NCBI RefSeq assembly: GCF_963378075.1
Contig: NZ_OY726394.1
Coordinates: forward strand, 620,001-684,000
Reading direction: 5' to 3'
Source: Mycolicibacter sp. MU0083
Lineage (GTDB): Bacteria; Actinomycetota; Actinomycetes; Mycobacteriales; Mycobacteriaceae
DNA length: 64,000 nucleotides
The notes beneath the pieces were generated by a model, which worked only from the letters and a program-made list of their open reading frames with translations, was not told the origin of the DNA and made no database searches. The position numbers were made by a program, and so were the translations under genes. Positions 25,621 through 35,019 of this stretch are shown in pieces; the first letter of the stretch is position 1, and each line of letters starts with the position of its first letter.

Positions 25621-25635
25621 ACCCGGGAGTATGCC
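25616..25635. promoter_or_regulatory. Inverted repeat over the mpt53 start
   Basis: GGCATAC (25616-25622) and GTATGCC (25629-25635) form a perfect 7-bp inverted repeat with a 6-bp spacer. It includes the mpt53 start codon and lies in a 34-base gap between divergent genes. Possible operator or RNA hairpin; no protein is proposed. Confidence 0.4.
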
Positions 25636-25654
25636 ATCGAGCTAAGGTCCCTCT

Positions 25655-26092
25655 ATGGCCCGCGGACGACTGGAGCACACCGCCGACATCGCCGCCGCGC
25701 CGGACGCCGTCGCGGCACTGCTGAGCGACCTGGCCAACTACGAAGCCCTGCACCCCATGCTGGTGGACGTGCGCCGCGTCCCCGGCGGCCGCGACGGGGC
25801 CACCCGCTATCTGGCCCCGCACCGGATGCGGCTGTACGGCATCCCGATCCGCTTCACCTGCCGGGTCGACCTGAGCACCCCGGCGCCCGACGAGATCCGC
25901 ACCCACACACTGCAGCGGCCCGGCATCGAGATGTGGTCCACCCTGACGATCCGCCCGCACGACGGCGGCACCCGACTGCACGAGCACGTCGACATCCGCG
26001 CCCCGCGACTGTTGATGAAGACCGTGCTGCGCGACGGCGGCAGCTCACACGCCGCGATGTGGGAGAACCTGCAACGCTATTTCGCCGGCTGA
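25655..26092 (+). CDS. SRPBCC (polyketide cyclase/START-like) family protein
   Basis: 145 residues. Begins with the family's strand-helix pattern ARGRLEHTADIAAAPDAVAALLSDLANYEALHPMLVDV and ends in the long helix SHAAMWENLQRYF. A hydrophobic cavity fold used by lipid transfer proteins, cyclases and dehydratases; the ligand cannot be read from sequence. Diverges from mpt53 with only 34 bases between start codons. The start at 25655 opens the conserved domain. Confidence 0.8.
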   Translation: MARGRLEHTADIAAAPDAVAALLSDLANYEALHPMLVDVRRVPGGRDGATRYLAPHRMRLYGIPIRFTCRVDLSTPAPDEIRTHTLQRPGIEMWSTLTIRPHDGGTRLHEHVDIRAPRLLMKTVLRDGGSSHAAMWENLQRYFAG

Positions 26093-26115
26093 ACCGGGCG
26101 GGCATGCTGGAGAGC

Positions 26116-26565
26116 ATGGACCGCAACCAGATCACCGAACAGATCATCGCCGCCCGCCTCGCCAAGGGCCTGAGCTGGCAGGAACTGGCCGACGCGATCG
26201 GCAAACCGGTGGTGTGGACCACGTCGGCGCTGCTGGGCCAGCAACCCATTCCCGCCGAACTGGGCCAGACCCTGGCCGGCCTGCTGGGCCTGGACCCGGC
26301 GGTGGTCCCGGTGCTGGCGGCGGTGCCGATGCGCGGCGCGGCGGCCACCCCGCCCACCGACCCGACCATCTACCGGCTCTACGAAGCGGTCGGCGTCTAC
26401 GGCCCGGCGCTCAAAGAACTGATCCACGAGCAGTTCGGCGACGGCATCATGAGCGCGATCAACTTCAGCGTCGACCTCCAACGCAAAGCACACCCGGGCG
26501 GTGACCGCGTGGTGATCACCCTCGACGGGAAATTCCTTCCCTACGAATGGAACTCCGCGGACTAG
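26116..26565 (+). CDS. cynS: Cyanate hydratase (cyanase)
   Basis: 149 residues. Converts cyanate and bicarbonate to carbon dioxide and carbamate, which yields ammonia. N-terminal helix bundle RLAKGLSWQELADAIGKPVVW and C-terminal catalytic domain with Arg and Glu in YRLYEAVGVYG and Ser in GDGIMSAINFS, followed by RVVITLDGKFLPYEW, which match E. coli CynS. ATG 26116 follows GGAGAG; ATG 26104 would add four residues. No cynT or cynR neighbour, so it is not in a classical cyn operon. Confidence 0.95.
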   Translation: MDRNQITEQIIAARLAKGLSWQELADAIGKPVVWTTSALLGQQPIPAELGQTLAGLLGLDPAVVPVLAAVPMRGAAATPPTDPTIYRLYEAVGVYGPALKELIHEQFGDGIMSAINFSVDLQRKAHPGGDRVVITLDGKFLPYEWNSAD

Positions 26566-26575
26566 GCGGTATCCG

Positions 26576-27631
26576 GTGACCGCCGAGCGGGGTGCGGACC
26601 CCCAGCCGCCGACCGCCGATCTGGTGCTGTCGGGCGGGGGCGTCCGATTCATCGGGCTGGTGGGTGCGGTGGTCGCGCTGATGGACGCCGGCTACTCGAT
26701 GCAGCGCATCTCCGGGGTGTCCGGCGGTTCGGTGGTGGGCTCGATCCTGGCGGCCGCCGCCCAGGGCGACCAGCTGACCGGGGCGCAGGTCGCCGAACTG
26801 GCGCTGTCGGTGCCGCTGGCCCGCTGGCGCGACGCCGCGGTGCCGCTGCCGCTGGTGGGTCCGGCCTGGGGATTCCTGCGCGACAGCGGCCTGTACCGCG
26901 GTGACGTCGCGCACGACTGGATTCGCGGCGAACTGCGCAACCTGGGCGTCCGGACCTGGGGTGACCTGGCCTATCACGGCGACAACCTGCTGGCGGAACG
27001 CCGCTACCGGGCGGTGGTCAGCGTGACCGACGTGACCACCGGGCAACTGGTCCGGCTGCCCTGGGACTACCGCAGGGTCTACGGTTTGGACCCCGACGAA
27101 CAGTCGGTGGCCGACGCGGTGCGGGCGTCGATGTCGGTGCCGTTCTTCTACCGGCCGATGACGCTGACCAGCGCCACCGGCCTGCGCTCCACCCTGGTCG
27201 ACGGCGGGGTGCTGTCGAACTTCCCGATCGACACCTTCGACCGGCCGGACGGCCGCGCCCCGCTGTGGCCCACGTTCGGGATCACCGTGGTGCCGGAACT
27301 GTCCGACGCCGACGCCGGCGCCATGATCCCGGGGCTGGGGCCGCTACGCCTGTTCGGGCAATCGCGACTGCTGGAAGACCTGATCAGCACCTTGCTGGTC
27401 GGCCACGACCAGACCTACCTCAACCAGCCGTGGGTCGGGGTGCGCGCCATCAAGGTCTGTCCCACCGACGTCGGGGTGCTCGACTTCGGGGTCTCCCGGG
27501 CCCGGCTCGAAGAGCTCTACGACAACGGCTACCGCGCCGCCACCGAGTTCCTGCAGACCTGGGACTGGCCGGCCTACCTGCAAGATTTCCGCGCCTCGCA
27601 CTACCCGGGCGTCGACCCCGCCACCGACTGA
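26576..27631 (+). CDS. Patatin-like phospholipase
   Basis: 351 residues, GTG start ten bases after cynS. Patatin catalytic signatures in order: oxyanion glycines LVLSGGGVRFIGLVG (residue 20 region), nucleophile elbow GVSGGSVVG (G-x-S-x-G) and the Asp of the Ser-Asp dyad in LVDGGVLSNFPID. Predicted to release fatty acids from lipids at or in the membrane. No signal peptide. Possibly co-transcribed with cynS because of the small gap; a functional link is not evident. Confidence 0.9.
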   Translation: MTAERGADPQPPTADLVLSGGGVRFIGLVGAVVALMDAGYSMQRISGVSGGSVVGSILAAAAQGDQLTGAQVAELALSVPLARWRDAAVPLPLVGPAWGFLRDSGLYRGDVAHDWIRGELRNLGVRTWGDLAYHGDNLLAERRYRAVVSVTDVTTGQLVRLPWDYRRVYGLDPDEQSVADAVRASMSVPFFYRPMTLTSATGLRSTLVDGGVLSNFPIDTFDRPDGRAPLWPTFGITVVPELSDADAGAMIPGLGPLRLFGQSRLLEDLISTLLVGHDQTYLNQPWVGVRAIKVCPTDVGVLDFGVSRARLEELYDNGYRAATEFLQTWDWPAYLQDFRASHYPGVDPATD

Positions 27632-27637
27632 TCCGGC

Positions 27638-28471
27638 TCAGCTGCGGTGCTTGCCCAGTTCGGCGCCGGCGTCGCCGAGGCGCACCGTGATGTCGGTGTT
27701 GCCGGCGCCGTCGAGTTGTTCGCGGCCGCGCAACCGGTCCTGGATCTCGCGGGCGGCGCTGTTGATCCGCTCGATCTCGCCGCGGAACACGTCCGGGCGG
27801 GTCTCCTTGCTGGCGTAGTGGAAATAGCTCAGCAGGCTGCGCAACAGCTCCAGCTTCTGCTTCTCCCGCCGGGCCAGGTCGTGGGTGGTCATCAGCTCCA
27901 CGCGCCGGACCGGCGGCAGGTCACCCCAGTCCAGGGTCACCTTGTTCTCGTAGCGGTGTTGCTTGCCGCGCCGTCCGAACCAGCCCTTGGGCGGCTCGGG
28001 GCTGTCGGCGTAGCTGACGGTGCCGGTGAACCGCGATTCGATGCCCTCGCCGAGTTCGGCCCGGTCGATCGCCGAGTCCCACACCGTGCGCCACTCCTGG
28101 TTCGGCGCCAGCACCGTCAATTCCTCGGGCAACTGCAGGGCGACCACGTCGGCGTAGCCGTCCGAGGCGGTCTCGTAGCGGGCGACGGTGGGGGGCTGGG
28201 TGAACGCGAACCGGATGTCGTAGGCGGCGGTCTTACCGAAGTTGCGCACCACCAGTTCGATGACGTGCCAGTCGGCGGCGTGCGGCTCCATGAACATCGC
28301 CACATGCGGGCGGGTCTGTTCGGCGGCGGCCCGGCGGCCGCGCTGCAGCTGCCGGTTCAGGTAGATCAGCGCCAGCACGGTGATGACGATGGCCAGCCAC
28401 GCGGCCCACGCCAGCCACGCGTCCGCCCCGGCGTGGGTGATGTCGTAGAAGCGGTCCTGCACTGATCTCAT
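27638..28471 (-). CDS. Membrane-anchored protein of unknown function
   Basis: 277 residues. One N-terminal membrane segment (AWLAWAAWLAIVITVLALIYL, residues 17-37) is followed by a soluble domain, with IELVVRNFGKTAAYDIRFAF suggesting an immunoglobulin-like strand pattern, a charged central part and an amphipathic C-terminus (REIQDRLRGREQL). ATG 28471 is chosen for AGGGG eight bases upstream; ATG 28507 and 28486 are in frame. It ends 6 bases after the patatin gene, convergent. Not recognised beyond this. Confidence 0.65.
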   Translation of the reverse strand: MRSVQDRFYDITHAGADAWLAWAAWLAIVITVLALIYLNRQLQRGRRAAAEQTRPHVAMFMEPHAADWHVIELVVRNFGKTAAYDIRFAFTQPPTVARYETASDGYADVVALQLPEELTVLAPNQEWRTVWDSAIDRAELGEGIESRFTGTVSYADSPEPPKGWFGRRGKQHRYENKVTLDWGDLPPVRRVELMTTHDLARREKQKLELLRSLLSYFHYASKETRPDVFRGEIERINSAAREIQDRLRGREQLDGAGNTDITVRLGDAGAELGKHRS

Positions 28472-28482
28472 CGGCAATCCCC

Positions 28483-29199
28483 TCATCCGCCCATCAGCAT
28501 GCGCCACCGGTCCAGGCTTGTGGCGCTGAATACATAGTTGGACCGTTTGACCTCGGAGAGCGCGGCGCTGGGATCGGCCGAATACCAGTGGCCGGGAAAG
28601 ACCGTCGGGTCACCGGGCAGGGCGGCGAGCTGTTGCAGACTGCGGTACATCTCGTCGGAGTCGCCGCCGGGGAAATCGGTACGCCCGCAGCCCTCCAGGA
28701 ACAGGGTGTCGCCGGCGACCAACCGGCCGTCGAGCAGGAAGCACTGACTGCCCGGCGTGTGTCCGGGAGTGTGCAGCAGCTCGATGTCGATGGCGCCGAC
28801 GCTGACGCGATCACCGTGATCGTGCGCGGTCAGATCCGTCATCGGGATCTCCGTGACCCGTGAAACCCATTGCGCTTCATGGGTGTTCACGTGAACCGGC
28901 ACACTGGTCCGCTCCAGTAGCTCGGCCAGGCCTTTGAGCTCGAAGCCCATCATCTTGCCGCCCACGTGGTCGGGGTGGTGATGGGTGACCAGCACGCCGG
29001 ACAGGTGCATGCCGTCGGCCTCGAGCACGTCGAGTAGGTCGCCGGCGGCGTAGGCCGGGTCGACCACCACGGCGTCGCCGGTCTGGCGGTCGCCGATCAG
29101 ATAGGCGAAATTGCGCATCTGGGCGGCCATCGGGTCACCGGTCGCGAAATCGCGTCCGGACAGCAGTTGACGGAAATACAGCCGATCGGATTCGGGCAC
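28483..29199 (-). CDS. Metallo-beta-lactamase-fold hydrolase, glyoxalase II/persulfide dioxygenase-like
   Basis: 238 residues. Metal-binding motif VTHHHPDHVGG near residue 80, His in LLHTPGHTPGSQ, Asp in VAGDTLFLEGCGRTDFPGGD and a last His in VFPGHWYSADP. Same fold class as glyoxalase II and persulfide dioxygenase. Matches M. tuberculosis Rv0634c closely in sequence and position (before tRNA-Thr and rpmG). GTG 29199 (VPESDRLYFRQLL) fits the orthologue's N-terminus better than the longer ATG at 29241. Divergent from the tRNA cluster. Confidence 0.85.
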   Translation of the reverse strand: MPESDRLYFRQLLSGRDFATGDPMAAQMRNFAYLIGDRQTGDAVVVDPAYAAGDLLDVLEADGMHLSGVLVTHHHPDHVGGKMMGFELKGLAELLERTSVPVHVNTHEAQWVSRVTEIPMTDLTAHDHGDRVSVGAIDIELLHTPGHTPGSQCFLLDGRLVAGDTLFLEGCGRTDFPGGDSDEMYRSLQQLAALPGDPTVFPGHWYSADPSAALSEVKRSNYVFSATSLDRWRMLMGG

Positions 29200-29319
29200 G
29201 CCCCCCAGCCTAAAGCAGTTACTTCGGACGGCCTTTGTCATTGCGGTTTGGAGACCACGCGGGCGAGGTTGTAACCTTCTACAGGCTTACAGCGACCGGC
29301 AAGGTCGCGGTAGGCGCAG

Positions 29320-29392
29320 GCCCCCTTAGCTCAGTCGGCAGAGCGTTTCCATGGTAAGGAAAAGGTCAACGGTTCGATTCCGTTAGGGGGCT
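29320..29392 (+). tRNA. thrT: tRNA-Thr (anticodon GGT)
   Basis: 73 bases. Acceptor GCCCCCT pairs with AGGGGGC, D arm GCTC/GAGC, anticodon stem TTTCC/GGAAA with loop ATGGTAA (anticodon GGT), T arm AACGG/CCGTT with loop TTCGATT. The CCA end is not encoded. Same location as M. tuberculosis thrT. Confidence 0.97.
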
Positions 29393-29431
29393 CGGTGGAC
29401 GCCAGTCGGTGCGCCGACTAGCGCCGATCGG

Positions 29432-29505
29432 GGCGGTGTAGCTCAGCTGGTTAGAGCGCACGACTCATAATCGTGAGGTCGGGAGATCGAGCCTCCCCAC
29501 CGCTA
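29432..29505 (+). tRNA. metT: tRNA-Met (elongator, anticodon CAT)
   Basis: 74 bases. Acceptor GGCGGTG/CACCGCT (first pair G-T), D arm GCTC/GAGC, anticodon stem CACGA/TCGTG with loop CTCATAA (CAT), T stem GGGAG/CTCCC. The first acceptor pair is not the C-A mismatch of initiator tRNA, so it is the elongator. The T loop reads ATCGAGC, so position 54 is A rather than the near-universal T. Confidence 0.95.
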
Positions 29506-29542
29506 CTGCAAGCAATACGACACGTGAAGAAGGACGACTGAC

Positions 29543-29710
29543 GTGGCCTCCAGTACTGATGTGCGGCCCAAGATCACCTTGGCCTGCGAGGTGTGCAAGC
29601 ACCGCAACTACATCACCAAGAAGAACCGCCGTAACGACCCCGACCGGCTGGAGCTGAAGAAATTCTGCCCCAACTGCGGCAAGCACGAGTCGCACCGCGA
29701 ATCTCGCTAA
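29543..29710 (+). CDS. rpmG: 50S ribosomal protein L33
   Basis: 55 residues, GTG start behind GAAGGA. Zinc (C+) form of L33: CEVCKHRNY and CPNCGKH give two C-x2-C pairs. Mycobacteria usually also have a zinc-independent C- paralogue used in zinc starvation; this copy is the zinc form and lies between metT and hadA as in M. tuberculosis rpmG2. Confidence 0.96.
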   Translation: MASSTDVRPKITLACEVCKHRNYITKKNRRNDPDRLELKKFCPNCGKHESHRESR

Positions 29711-29723
29711 GCAGGGGCGTGCC

Positions 29724-30200
29724 GTGTCGTTGGCAGATCGTCTGGCCGGGGCCAAATACCGCTATCCCGACTTCTACGAGGTAGACCGGGAAAAGATCCG
29801 CGAGTACGCGCGCGCGGTCAAAGCGGTCGATCCGGCCAGTCTGGACCTGCGCGCGGCAGCCGACCTCGGTTACGACGGCCTGGTGGCCCCGCTGACCTAT
29901 ATCTCGATCTTCGGGCACATGGCGATCTCCGGCTTCTTCGAGCACTGCGGCGTCACGGTGGATGACGCGCAGATCGTCCAGGTCGATCAGAAACTGGAGT
30001 TCCTCCAGCCGATCAAAGAAGGCGACCGGCTGTACTGCGACATCGAGGTCGAATCGATCCGTCGTGCGCACGGCACCGACATCATCATGACCAAGCAGGT
30101 AGTCACCAACCACGCCGGTGACATCGTGCAGAGGACGTACACGACGCTGGCGGGCCGCGCCGGCGAGGGAGACAAGGGTTTCACCGATGGCGTTGCGTGA
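29724..30200 (+). CDS. hadA: (3R)-hydroxyacyl-ACP dehydratase subunit HadA
   Basis: 158 residues, GTG start. Non-catalytic, substrate-holding hot-dog subunit of the HadAB dehydratase in FAS-II, which builds mycolic acid precursors. N-terminal YRYPDFYEVDREKIREYARA and GHMAISGFFEH match mycobacterial HadA. It overlaps hadB by 14 bases. The HadAB complex is the target of thiacetazone and isoxyl in M. tuberculosis (family knowledge). Confidence 0.97.
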   Translation: MSLADRLAGAKYRYPDFYEVDREKIREYARAVKAVDPASLDLRAAADLGYDGLVAPLTYISIFGHMAISGFFEHCGVTVDDAQIVQVDQKLEFLQPIKEGDRLYCDIEVESIRRAHGTDIIMTKQVVTNHAGDIVQRTYTTLAGRAGEGDKGFTDGVA

Positions 30201-30615
30201 GTTCAGTTCGGTCAAGGTCGGCGATCAGCTGCCCGAGCGGGTCATTCCGCTGTCGCGTCAGGACCTGGTCAACTACGCCGGGGTCTCCGGCGACCTGAAC
30301 CCGATCCACTGGGACGACGAGATCGCCCAGCAGGTGGGTCTGGACACCGCCATCGCCCACGGCATGCTGACCATGGGGATCGGTGGCGGATACGTCACCT
30401 CCTGGGTGGGCGACCCGGGCGCGGTAACCGAGTACAACGTGCGTTTCACCTCGGTGGTGCCGGTGCCCAACGACGGCAAGGGCGCCGAGATCACCTTCAC
30501 CGGCCGGGTGAAGTCCGTCGACGCCGAGACGAAGACGGTGACGATCGCGCTCACCGCCACCACCGGTGGCAAGAAGATCTTCGGGCGGGCGGTCGCGTCC
30601 GCCAAGCTGGCCTAG
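30187..30615 (+). CDS. hadB: (3R)-hydroxyacyl-ACP dehydratase catalytic subunit HadB
   Basis: 142 residues. Hydratase-2-type hot-dog with the catalytic Asp and His in GDLNPIHWDDEIA (about residues 36-41) and the downstream AIAHGMLTMGIGGGY. Works with HadA on shorter and with HadC on longer acyl chains in FAS-II. Starts inside hadA (14-base overlap) and is followed nine bases later by hadC. Confidence 0.97.
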   Translation: MALREFSSVKVGDQLPERVIPLSRQDLVNYAGVSGDLNPIHWDDEIAQQVGLDTAIAHGMLTMGIGGGYVTSWVGDPGAVTEYNVRFTSVVPVPNDGKGAEITFTGRVKSVDAETKTVTIALTATTGGKKIFGRAVASAKLA

Positions 30616-30624
30616 GCGCGCGGA

Positions 30625-31125
30625 ATGGCGATCAAAACCGATATTCGGGGCATGATCTGGCGCTACCCCGAGTCCTTCGTGGTGGGCCGCGAGAAGATCC
30701 GCGAGTTCGCCCGGTCGATCAAGGCCGAGGACCCCGCCTACTACGACGAGGCCGAGGCCGCGAAACTGGGCCACGACGCGCTGCTGGCGCCGCCGACGTT
30801 CGTCGCGATTCTGGCCAAGCTGGTGCAGTCGGACTTCTTCCGCCACGTCGACACCGGCTACACCACCATGCAGATGGTCCAGGTGGACCAGGGCTTCACC
30901 TACCGCAAGCCGATCAAGGCCGGCGACCGGCTGTACGCCCGGATGGAGATCGCCTCGGTCAACGAGCGGTTCGGTGCCGACATCGTCACGACCCGCAACA
31001 TTTTGACCAATCAGGACGGCGACGTCGTGCTGGAAGCGTTCACCACGATGATGGGTCACGACGGCGACGATTCGGTCAATCTGCGCTGGGACGCGGAGTC
31101 CGGTCAGGTCGTCCGAACAGCCTGA
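30625..31125 (+). CDS. hadC: (3R)-hydroxyacyl-ACP dehydratase subunit HadC
   Basis: 166 residues. Paralogue of HadA (WRYPESFVVGREKIREFARS; APPTFVAILAKLV) without the Asp-His site, pairing with HadB for long-chain meromycolate steps. Last gene of the rpmG-hadABC run; about 160 bases then separate it from tRNA-Trp. Confidence 0.97.
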   Translation: MAIKTDIRGMIWRYPESFVVGREKIREFARSIKAEDPAYYDEAEAAKLGHDALLAPPTFVAILAKLVQSDFFRHVDTGYTTMQMVQVDQGFTYRKPIKAGDRLYARMEIASVNERFGADIVTTRNILTNQDGDVVLEAFTTMMGHDGDDSVNLRWDAESGQVVRTA

Positions 31126-31285
31126 TTAGTAACTGGCCGTCGTGGCGAGGTACACTCGGACCTCGGGGTTTTCCCAGCATTAGCGCGCTTTCCGTGAGCG
31201 AACGGGGGGCGCGCAAATTGTGTGAGCCGGAGACGGCACACAGGTGAAACACTCGAACCCGGTCGGTTGGTTCCGCCAACCGCGA

Positions 31286-31358
<73 letters not shown>

Positions 31359-31435
31359 CTGACGTGCCATGGTGGACACTGGACATCATGCGCGGTACGG
31401 CAACGAGGTAAGCGCGAAGAACGAAGGAGCATGCG

Positions 31436-31882
31436 GTGACCGACGAGCTCGACCGTCCCGACGCCGCAGCCGACGGCGACAGCGATGCCGAATCCACCGG
31501 TGCCGCTGGTCGTACGGCGGTGGTGAGCCGGCAAGACGGCGACCCGCTGCGCCCCACCGGCAAGCGCTCCAGGCGGCGTGGTGCAGGCGGCGACGGCGAT
31601 GACGTGGAGACCACGGCCATCGAACTGGACGCCGAAGACGGCGCCAAGGCCAAGAAGAAGGCCAAGAAGGCGTCCGAGGGGCCGTCGCGCAACCCCTTCG
31701 TCTTCGTTCTCAACTACCTCAAGCAGGTCGTCGGCGAACTTCGCAAGGTGATCTGGCCGAACCGCAAGCAGATGGTCACCTACACCGCGGTGGTGCTGGC
31801 GTTCCTGGTCTTCATGGTGGCCTTGGTCGCCGGAGCAGACTTCGGGTTCGCCAAGCTGATCCTGCTGGTGTTCGGCGAGTGA
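31436..31882 (+). CDS. secE: Preprotein translocase subunit SecE
   Basis: 148 residues, GTG start. The conserved SecE core is at the C-terminus: amphipathic helix [20 protein letters not shown] and a single membrane span [20 protein letters not shown]. The first about 85 residues are a charged, low-complexity extension (lysine-rich KAKKKAKKA) as in other mycobacteria. Precedes nusG in the usual secE-nusG-rplK-rplA order. Confidence 0.95.
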   Translation: MTDELDRPDAAADGDSDAESTGAAGRTAVVSRQDGDPLRPTGKRSRRRGAGGDGDDVETTAIELDAEDGAKAKKKAKKASEGPSRNPFVFVLNYLKQVVGELRKVIWPNRKQMVTYTAVVLAFLVFMVALVAGADFGFAKLILLVFGE

Positions 31883-31890
31883 AGTTATAG

Positions 31891-32691
<801 letters not shown>

Positions 32692-32716
32692 TACGTAGGA
32701 AAGGAAACACCCTCTC

Positions 32717-33145
32717 ATGGCCCCGAAGAAGAAGGTCGCCGGTCTGATCAAGCTTCAGATCGAAGCCGGCCAGGCCAACCCCGCGCCGCCCGTCGGCCCC
32801 GCGCTCGGTCAGCACGGCGTCAACATCATGGAGTTCTGCAAGGCGTACAACGCCGCGACGGAGAGCCAGCGCGGCAACGTCGTCCCCGTGGAGATCACCG
32901 TCTACGAGGACCGCAGCTTCACCTTCGCGCTCAAGACCCCGCCCGCGGCGCGGCTGCTGCTCAAGGCCGCCGGTATCGCCAAGGGTTCGGCCGAGCCGCA
33001 CAAGACCAAGGTCGCCAAGGTGAGCTGGGACCAGGTGCGCGAGATCGCCGAGACCAAGAAGGCCGACCTCAACGCCAACGACATCGAGGCCGGCGCCAAG
33101 ATCATCGCCGGTACCGCCCGCTCCATGGGCATCACCGTCGAGTAA
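32717..33145 (+). CDS. rplK: 50S ribosomal protein L11
   Basis: 142 residues. Typical L11: [32 protein letters not shown] with the proline-rich linker and the rRNA-binding C-domain [25 protein letters not shown]. Forms the GTPase-associated centre with L10/L12. Strong GGAAAGG site upstream. Confidence 0.98.
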   Translation: MAPKKKVAGLIKLQIEAGQANPAPPVGPALGQHGVNIMEFCKAYNAATESQRGNVVPVEITVYEDRSFTFALKTPPAARLLLKAAGIAKGSAEPHKTKVAKVSWDQVREIAETKKADLNANDIEAGAKIIAGTARSMGITVE

Positions 33146-33282
33146 GACCCCCGTTGATCCTGCACTGACGGCGCAAAAGTGCGAGTAAGCACCGCCGTGA
33201 GCGCAGACTCAACGCGAGGAACCCGTGGGAGGGCTGGCTTCGGCCCGTAAACCACAACCAACCATCAGAGATTGGATACACA
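33146..33282 (+). other. rplK-rplA spacer, possible mRNA leader
   Basis: 137 bases without a gene, long for the inside of a ribosomal operon. It contains ACGGCG (33168-33173) facing CGCCGT (33193-33198) and, near 33224, GGGAGGGCTGGCTTCGGCCC, which can form a small hairpin. Could be an L1-regulated leader or a processing site; nothing firmer is visible. Confidence 0.3.
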
Positions 33283-33990
33283 ATGAGCAAGAACAGCAAG
33301 GCCTACCGCGCCGCCGCCGAGAAGGTGGACCGCGACAACCTCTACAGCCCGATGCAGGCCGCCAAGCTGGCCAAGGAGACCTCCTCGACCAAGCAGGACG
33401 CAACCGTCGAGGTCGCCATCCGGCTCGGTGTGGACCCGCGTAAGGCCGACCAGATGGTCCGCGGCACCGTCAACCTGCCGCACGGCACCGGTAAGACCGC
33501 CCGCGTCGCGGTGTTCGCCGTCGGTGAGAAGGCCGAAGCCGCCATCGCCGCCGGCGCCGACGTGGTCGGCAGCGACGACCTGATCGAGAAGATCCAGGGC
33601 GGGTTCCTCGACTTCGACGCCGCGATCGCCACCCCGGACCAGATGGCCAAGGTGGGTCGTATCGCCCGCGTGCTGGGCCCGCGTGGCCTGATGCCCAACC
33701 CGAAGACCGGCACCGTCACCCCCGACGTGGCCAAGGCCGTCGCCGACATCAAGGGCGGCAAGATCAACTTCCGCGTCGACAAGCAGGCCAACCTGCACTT
33801 CGTCATCGGCAAGGCGTCCTTCGAAGAGACCAAGCTGGCGGAGAACTACGGCGCCGCGCTCGACGAGGTGCTGCGGCTCAAGCCGTCCTCGTCGAAGGGC
33901 CGCTACCTGAAGAAGATCACCGTGTCGACCACCACCGGCCCCGGCATCCCGGTGGACCCGACGGTCACCCGTAACTTCACAGCTGAATAA
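33283..33990 (+). CDS. rplA: 50S ribosomal protein L1
   Basis: 235 residues. Conserved L1 signatures [23 protein letters not shown] and [19 protein letters not shown]. Binds 23S rRNA at the L1 stalk and, in many bacteria, its own mRNA. Followed within ten bases by a strong hairpin terminator. Confidence 0.98.
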   Translation: MSKNSKAYRAAAEKVDRDNLYSPMQAAKLAKETSSTKQDATVEVAIRLGVDPRKADQMVRGTVNLPHGTGKTARVAVFAVGEKAEAAIAAGADVVGSDDLIEKIQGGFLDFDAAIATPDQMAKVGRIARVLGPRGLMPNPKTGTVTPDVAKAVADIKGGKINFRVDKQANLHFVIGKASFEETKLAENYGAALDEVLRLKPSSSKGRYLKKITVSTTTGPGIPVDPTVTRNFTAE

Positions 33991-34000
33991 GACACCGCAA

Positions 34001-34035
34001 AAAGCCCCCGTCACGCTGAGCGTGACGGGGGCTTT
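34001..34035. terminator. Bidirectional terminator between rplA and mmaA4
   Basis: Perfect 16-bp stem AAAGCCCCCGTCACGC (34001-34016), loop TGA, and the complementary arm ending in GGGGGCTTT (34020-34035). T-rich on the plus side and A-rich before it, so it can end transcription from both convergent genes. Confidence 0.9.
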
Positions 34036-34055
34036 CTGCTAGCTGTCCGGTGCCT

Positions 34056-34113
34056 CGACTGTGCGGTCTCATACGCCGACCGGCGGCGTGTTGCGGACGA
34101 AACCGCACAGTCG
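34056..34113. repeat. Interrupted palindrome, candidate dispersed intergenic element
   Basis: 12-bp arms CGACTGTGCGGT (34056-34067) and ACCGCACAGTCG (34102-34113) around a core that contains TACGCCGACCGGCGGCGTGT. Lies behind the terminator between two convergent genes, so it is not needed for termination. A similar core occurs at 38466-38525. Confidence 0.5.
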
Positions 34114-34128
34114 CGGGGAGGGGGAGGC

Positions 34129-35019
34129 TCAGCCGCCCTGCTTGACGTAGCTCACCAGGCTGACGTCCAGCACCTCGTCGGTGAAGTAGTACTCGCAGCC
34201 GCGCAGGTACTTCATGTAGCGCTCGTAGACCTCTTCGGACTGGATCGCCACCGCGTCGGCGTGGTGGGCCTCCAGCGCGTCACCCCAGATCCGGAGCGTC
34301 TTGATGTAGTGCGGCCGCAGCGAAAGCGCTTCGGGCACAGTGAATCCGGCCTTCTCGCCGTGGTCCACCATCATCTGGGTGGAAGGCAGCCGACCGCCCG
34401 GGAAGATCTCGGTGAGGATGAACTTGATGAAGCGTGCGGTCTCGAAGGTCAGCTTCTTGCCGCGGGCGTTGAGCTCGTAGGGGTGGTAGCTCACGCTGCT
34501 CTGGATGGCCATCCGGCCGTCGGCCGGCATGATGTCGTAGGAGTTCTTGAAGAAGGCGTCGTAGTTCTCGAAACCGAAGTGCTCGAACGCCTCGATCGAG
34601 ACGATCCGGTCCACCGGCTCGTGGAACTGCTCCCAGCCCTGCAGCAGCACCCGCCGCGACCGGTCGGTGTCGATGGCGTCCAGCAGGTTCTGCGAGTAGG
34701 CGTGCTGGTTCTTCGACAGGGTCAGGCCGATGACGTTGACGTCGTACTTCTCCACGGCCCGCTTCATGGTCGCGCCCCAGCCGCAGCCGATGTCCAGCAG
34801 CGTCATGCCGGGGCGCAGGTCCAGCTTGTCCAGGTTCAGATCGATCTTGGCGATCTGAGCCTCTTCCAAAGACACGCCCGCCGGCTCGAAGTACGCGCAG
34901 CTGTACATACGAGTGGGGTCTTGGAACAGCGCGAAGAAATCATCCGACAGGTCGTAGTGGGCCTGGATGTTCTCAAACTTCGGACGCATGTCTTCGGTCC
35001 GTGTCGCTTTGTCCACCAT
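34129..35019 (-). CDS. mmaA4: Mycolic acid methyltransferase MmaA4 (Hma)
   Basis: 296 residues. SAM-dependent cyclopropane-fatty-acid-synthase family enzyme that converts the distal double bond of meromycolate to a hydroxy-methyl branch, the step leading to keto- and methoxymycolates. SAM motif [51 protein letters not shown] and [17 protein letters not shown] are nearly identical to M. tuberculosis MmaA4. The ATG at 35019 ([13 protein letters not shown]) fits the orthologue's length; longer starts reach 35094. Confidence 0.93.
   Translation of the reverse strand: MVDKATRTEDMRPKFENIQAHYDLSDDFFALFQDPTRMYSCAYFEPAGVSLEEAQIAKIDLNLDKLDLRPGMTLLDIGCGWGATMKRAVEKYDVNVIGLTLSKNQHAYSQNLLDAIDTDRSRRVLLQGWEQFHEPVDRIVSIEAFEHFGFENYDAFFKNSYDIMPADGRMAIQSSVSYHPYELNARGKKLTFETARFIKFILTEIFPGGRLPSTQMMVDHGEKAGFTVPEALSLRPHYIKTLRIWGDALEAHHADAVAIQSEEVYERYMKYLRGCEYYFTDEVLDVSLVSYVKQGG

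Noticed and set aside
25636..25700. SigL promoter in front of mpt53
   Set aside because: Looked for TGAACC/CGT because mpt53 is a SigL target in M. tuberculosis; only a weak GGGACC is present without a correctly spaced CGT.
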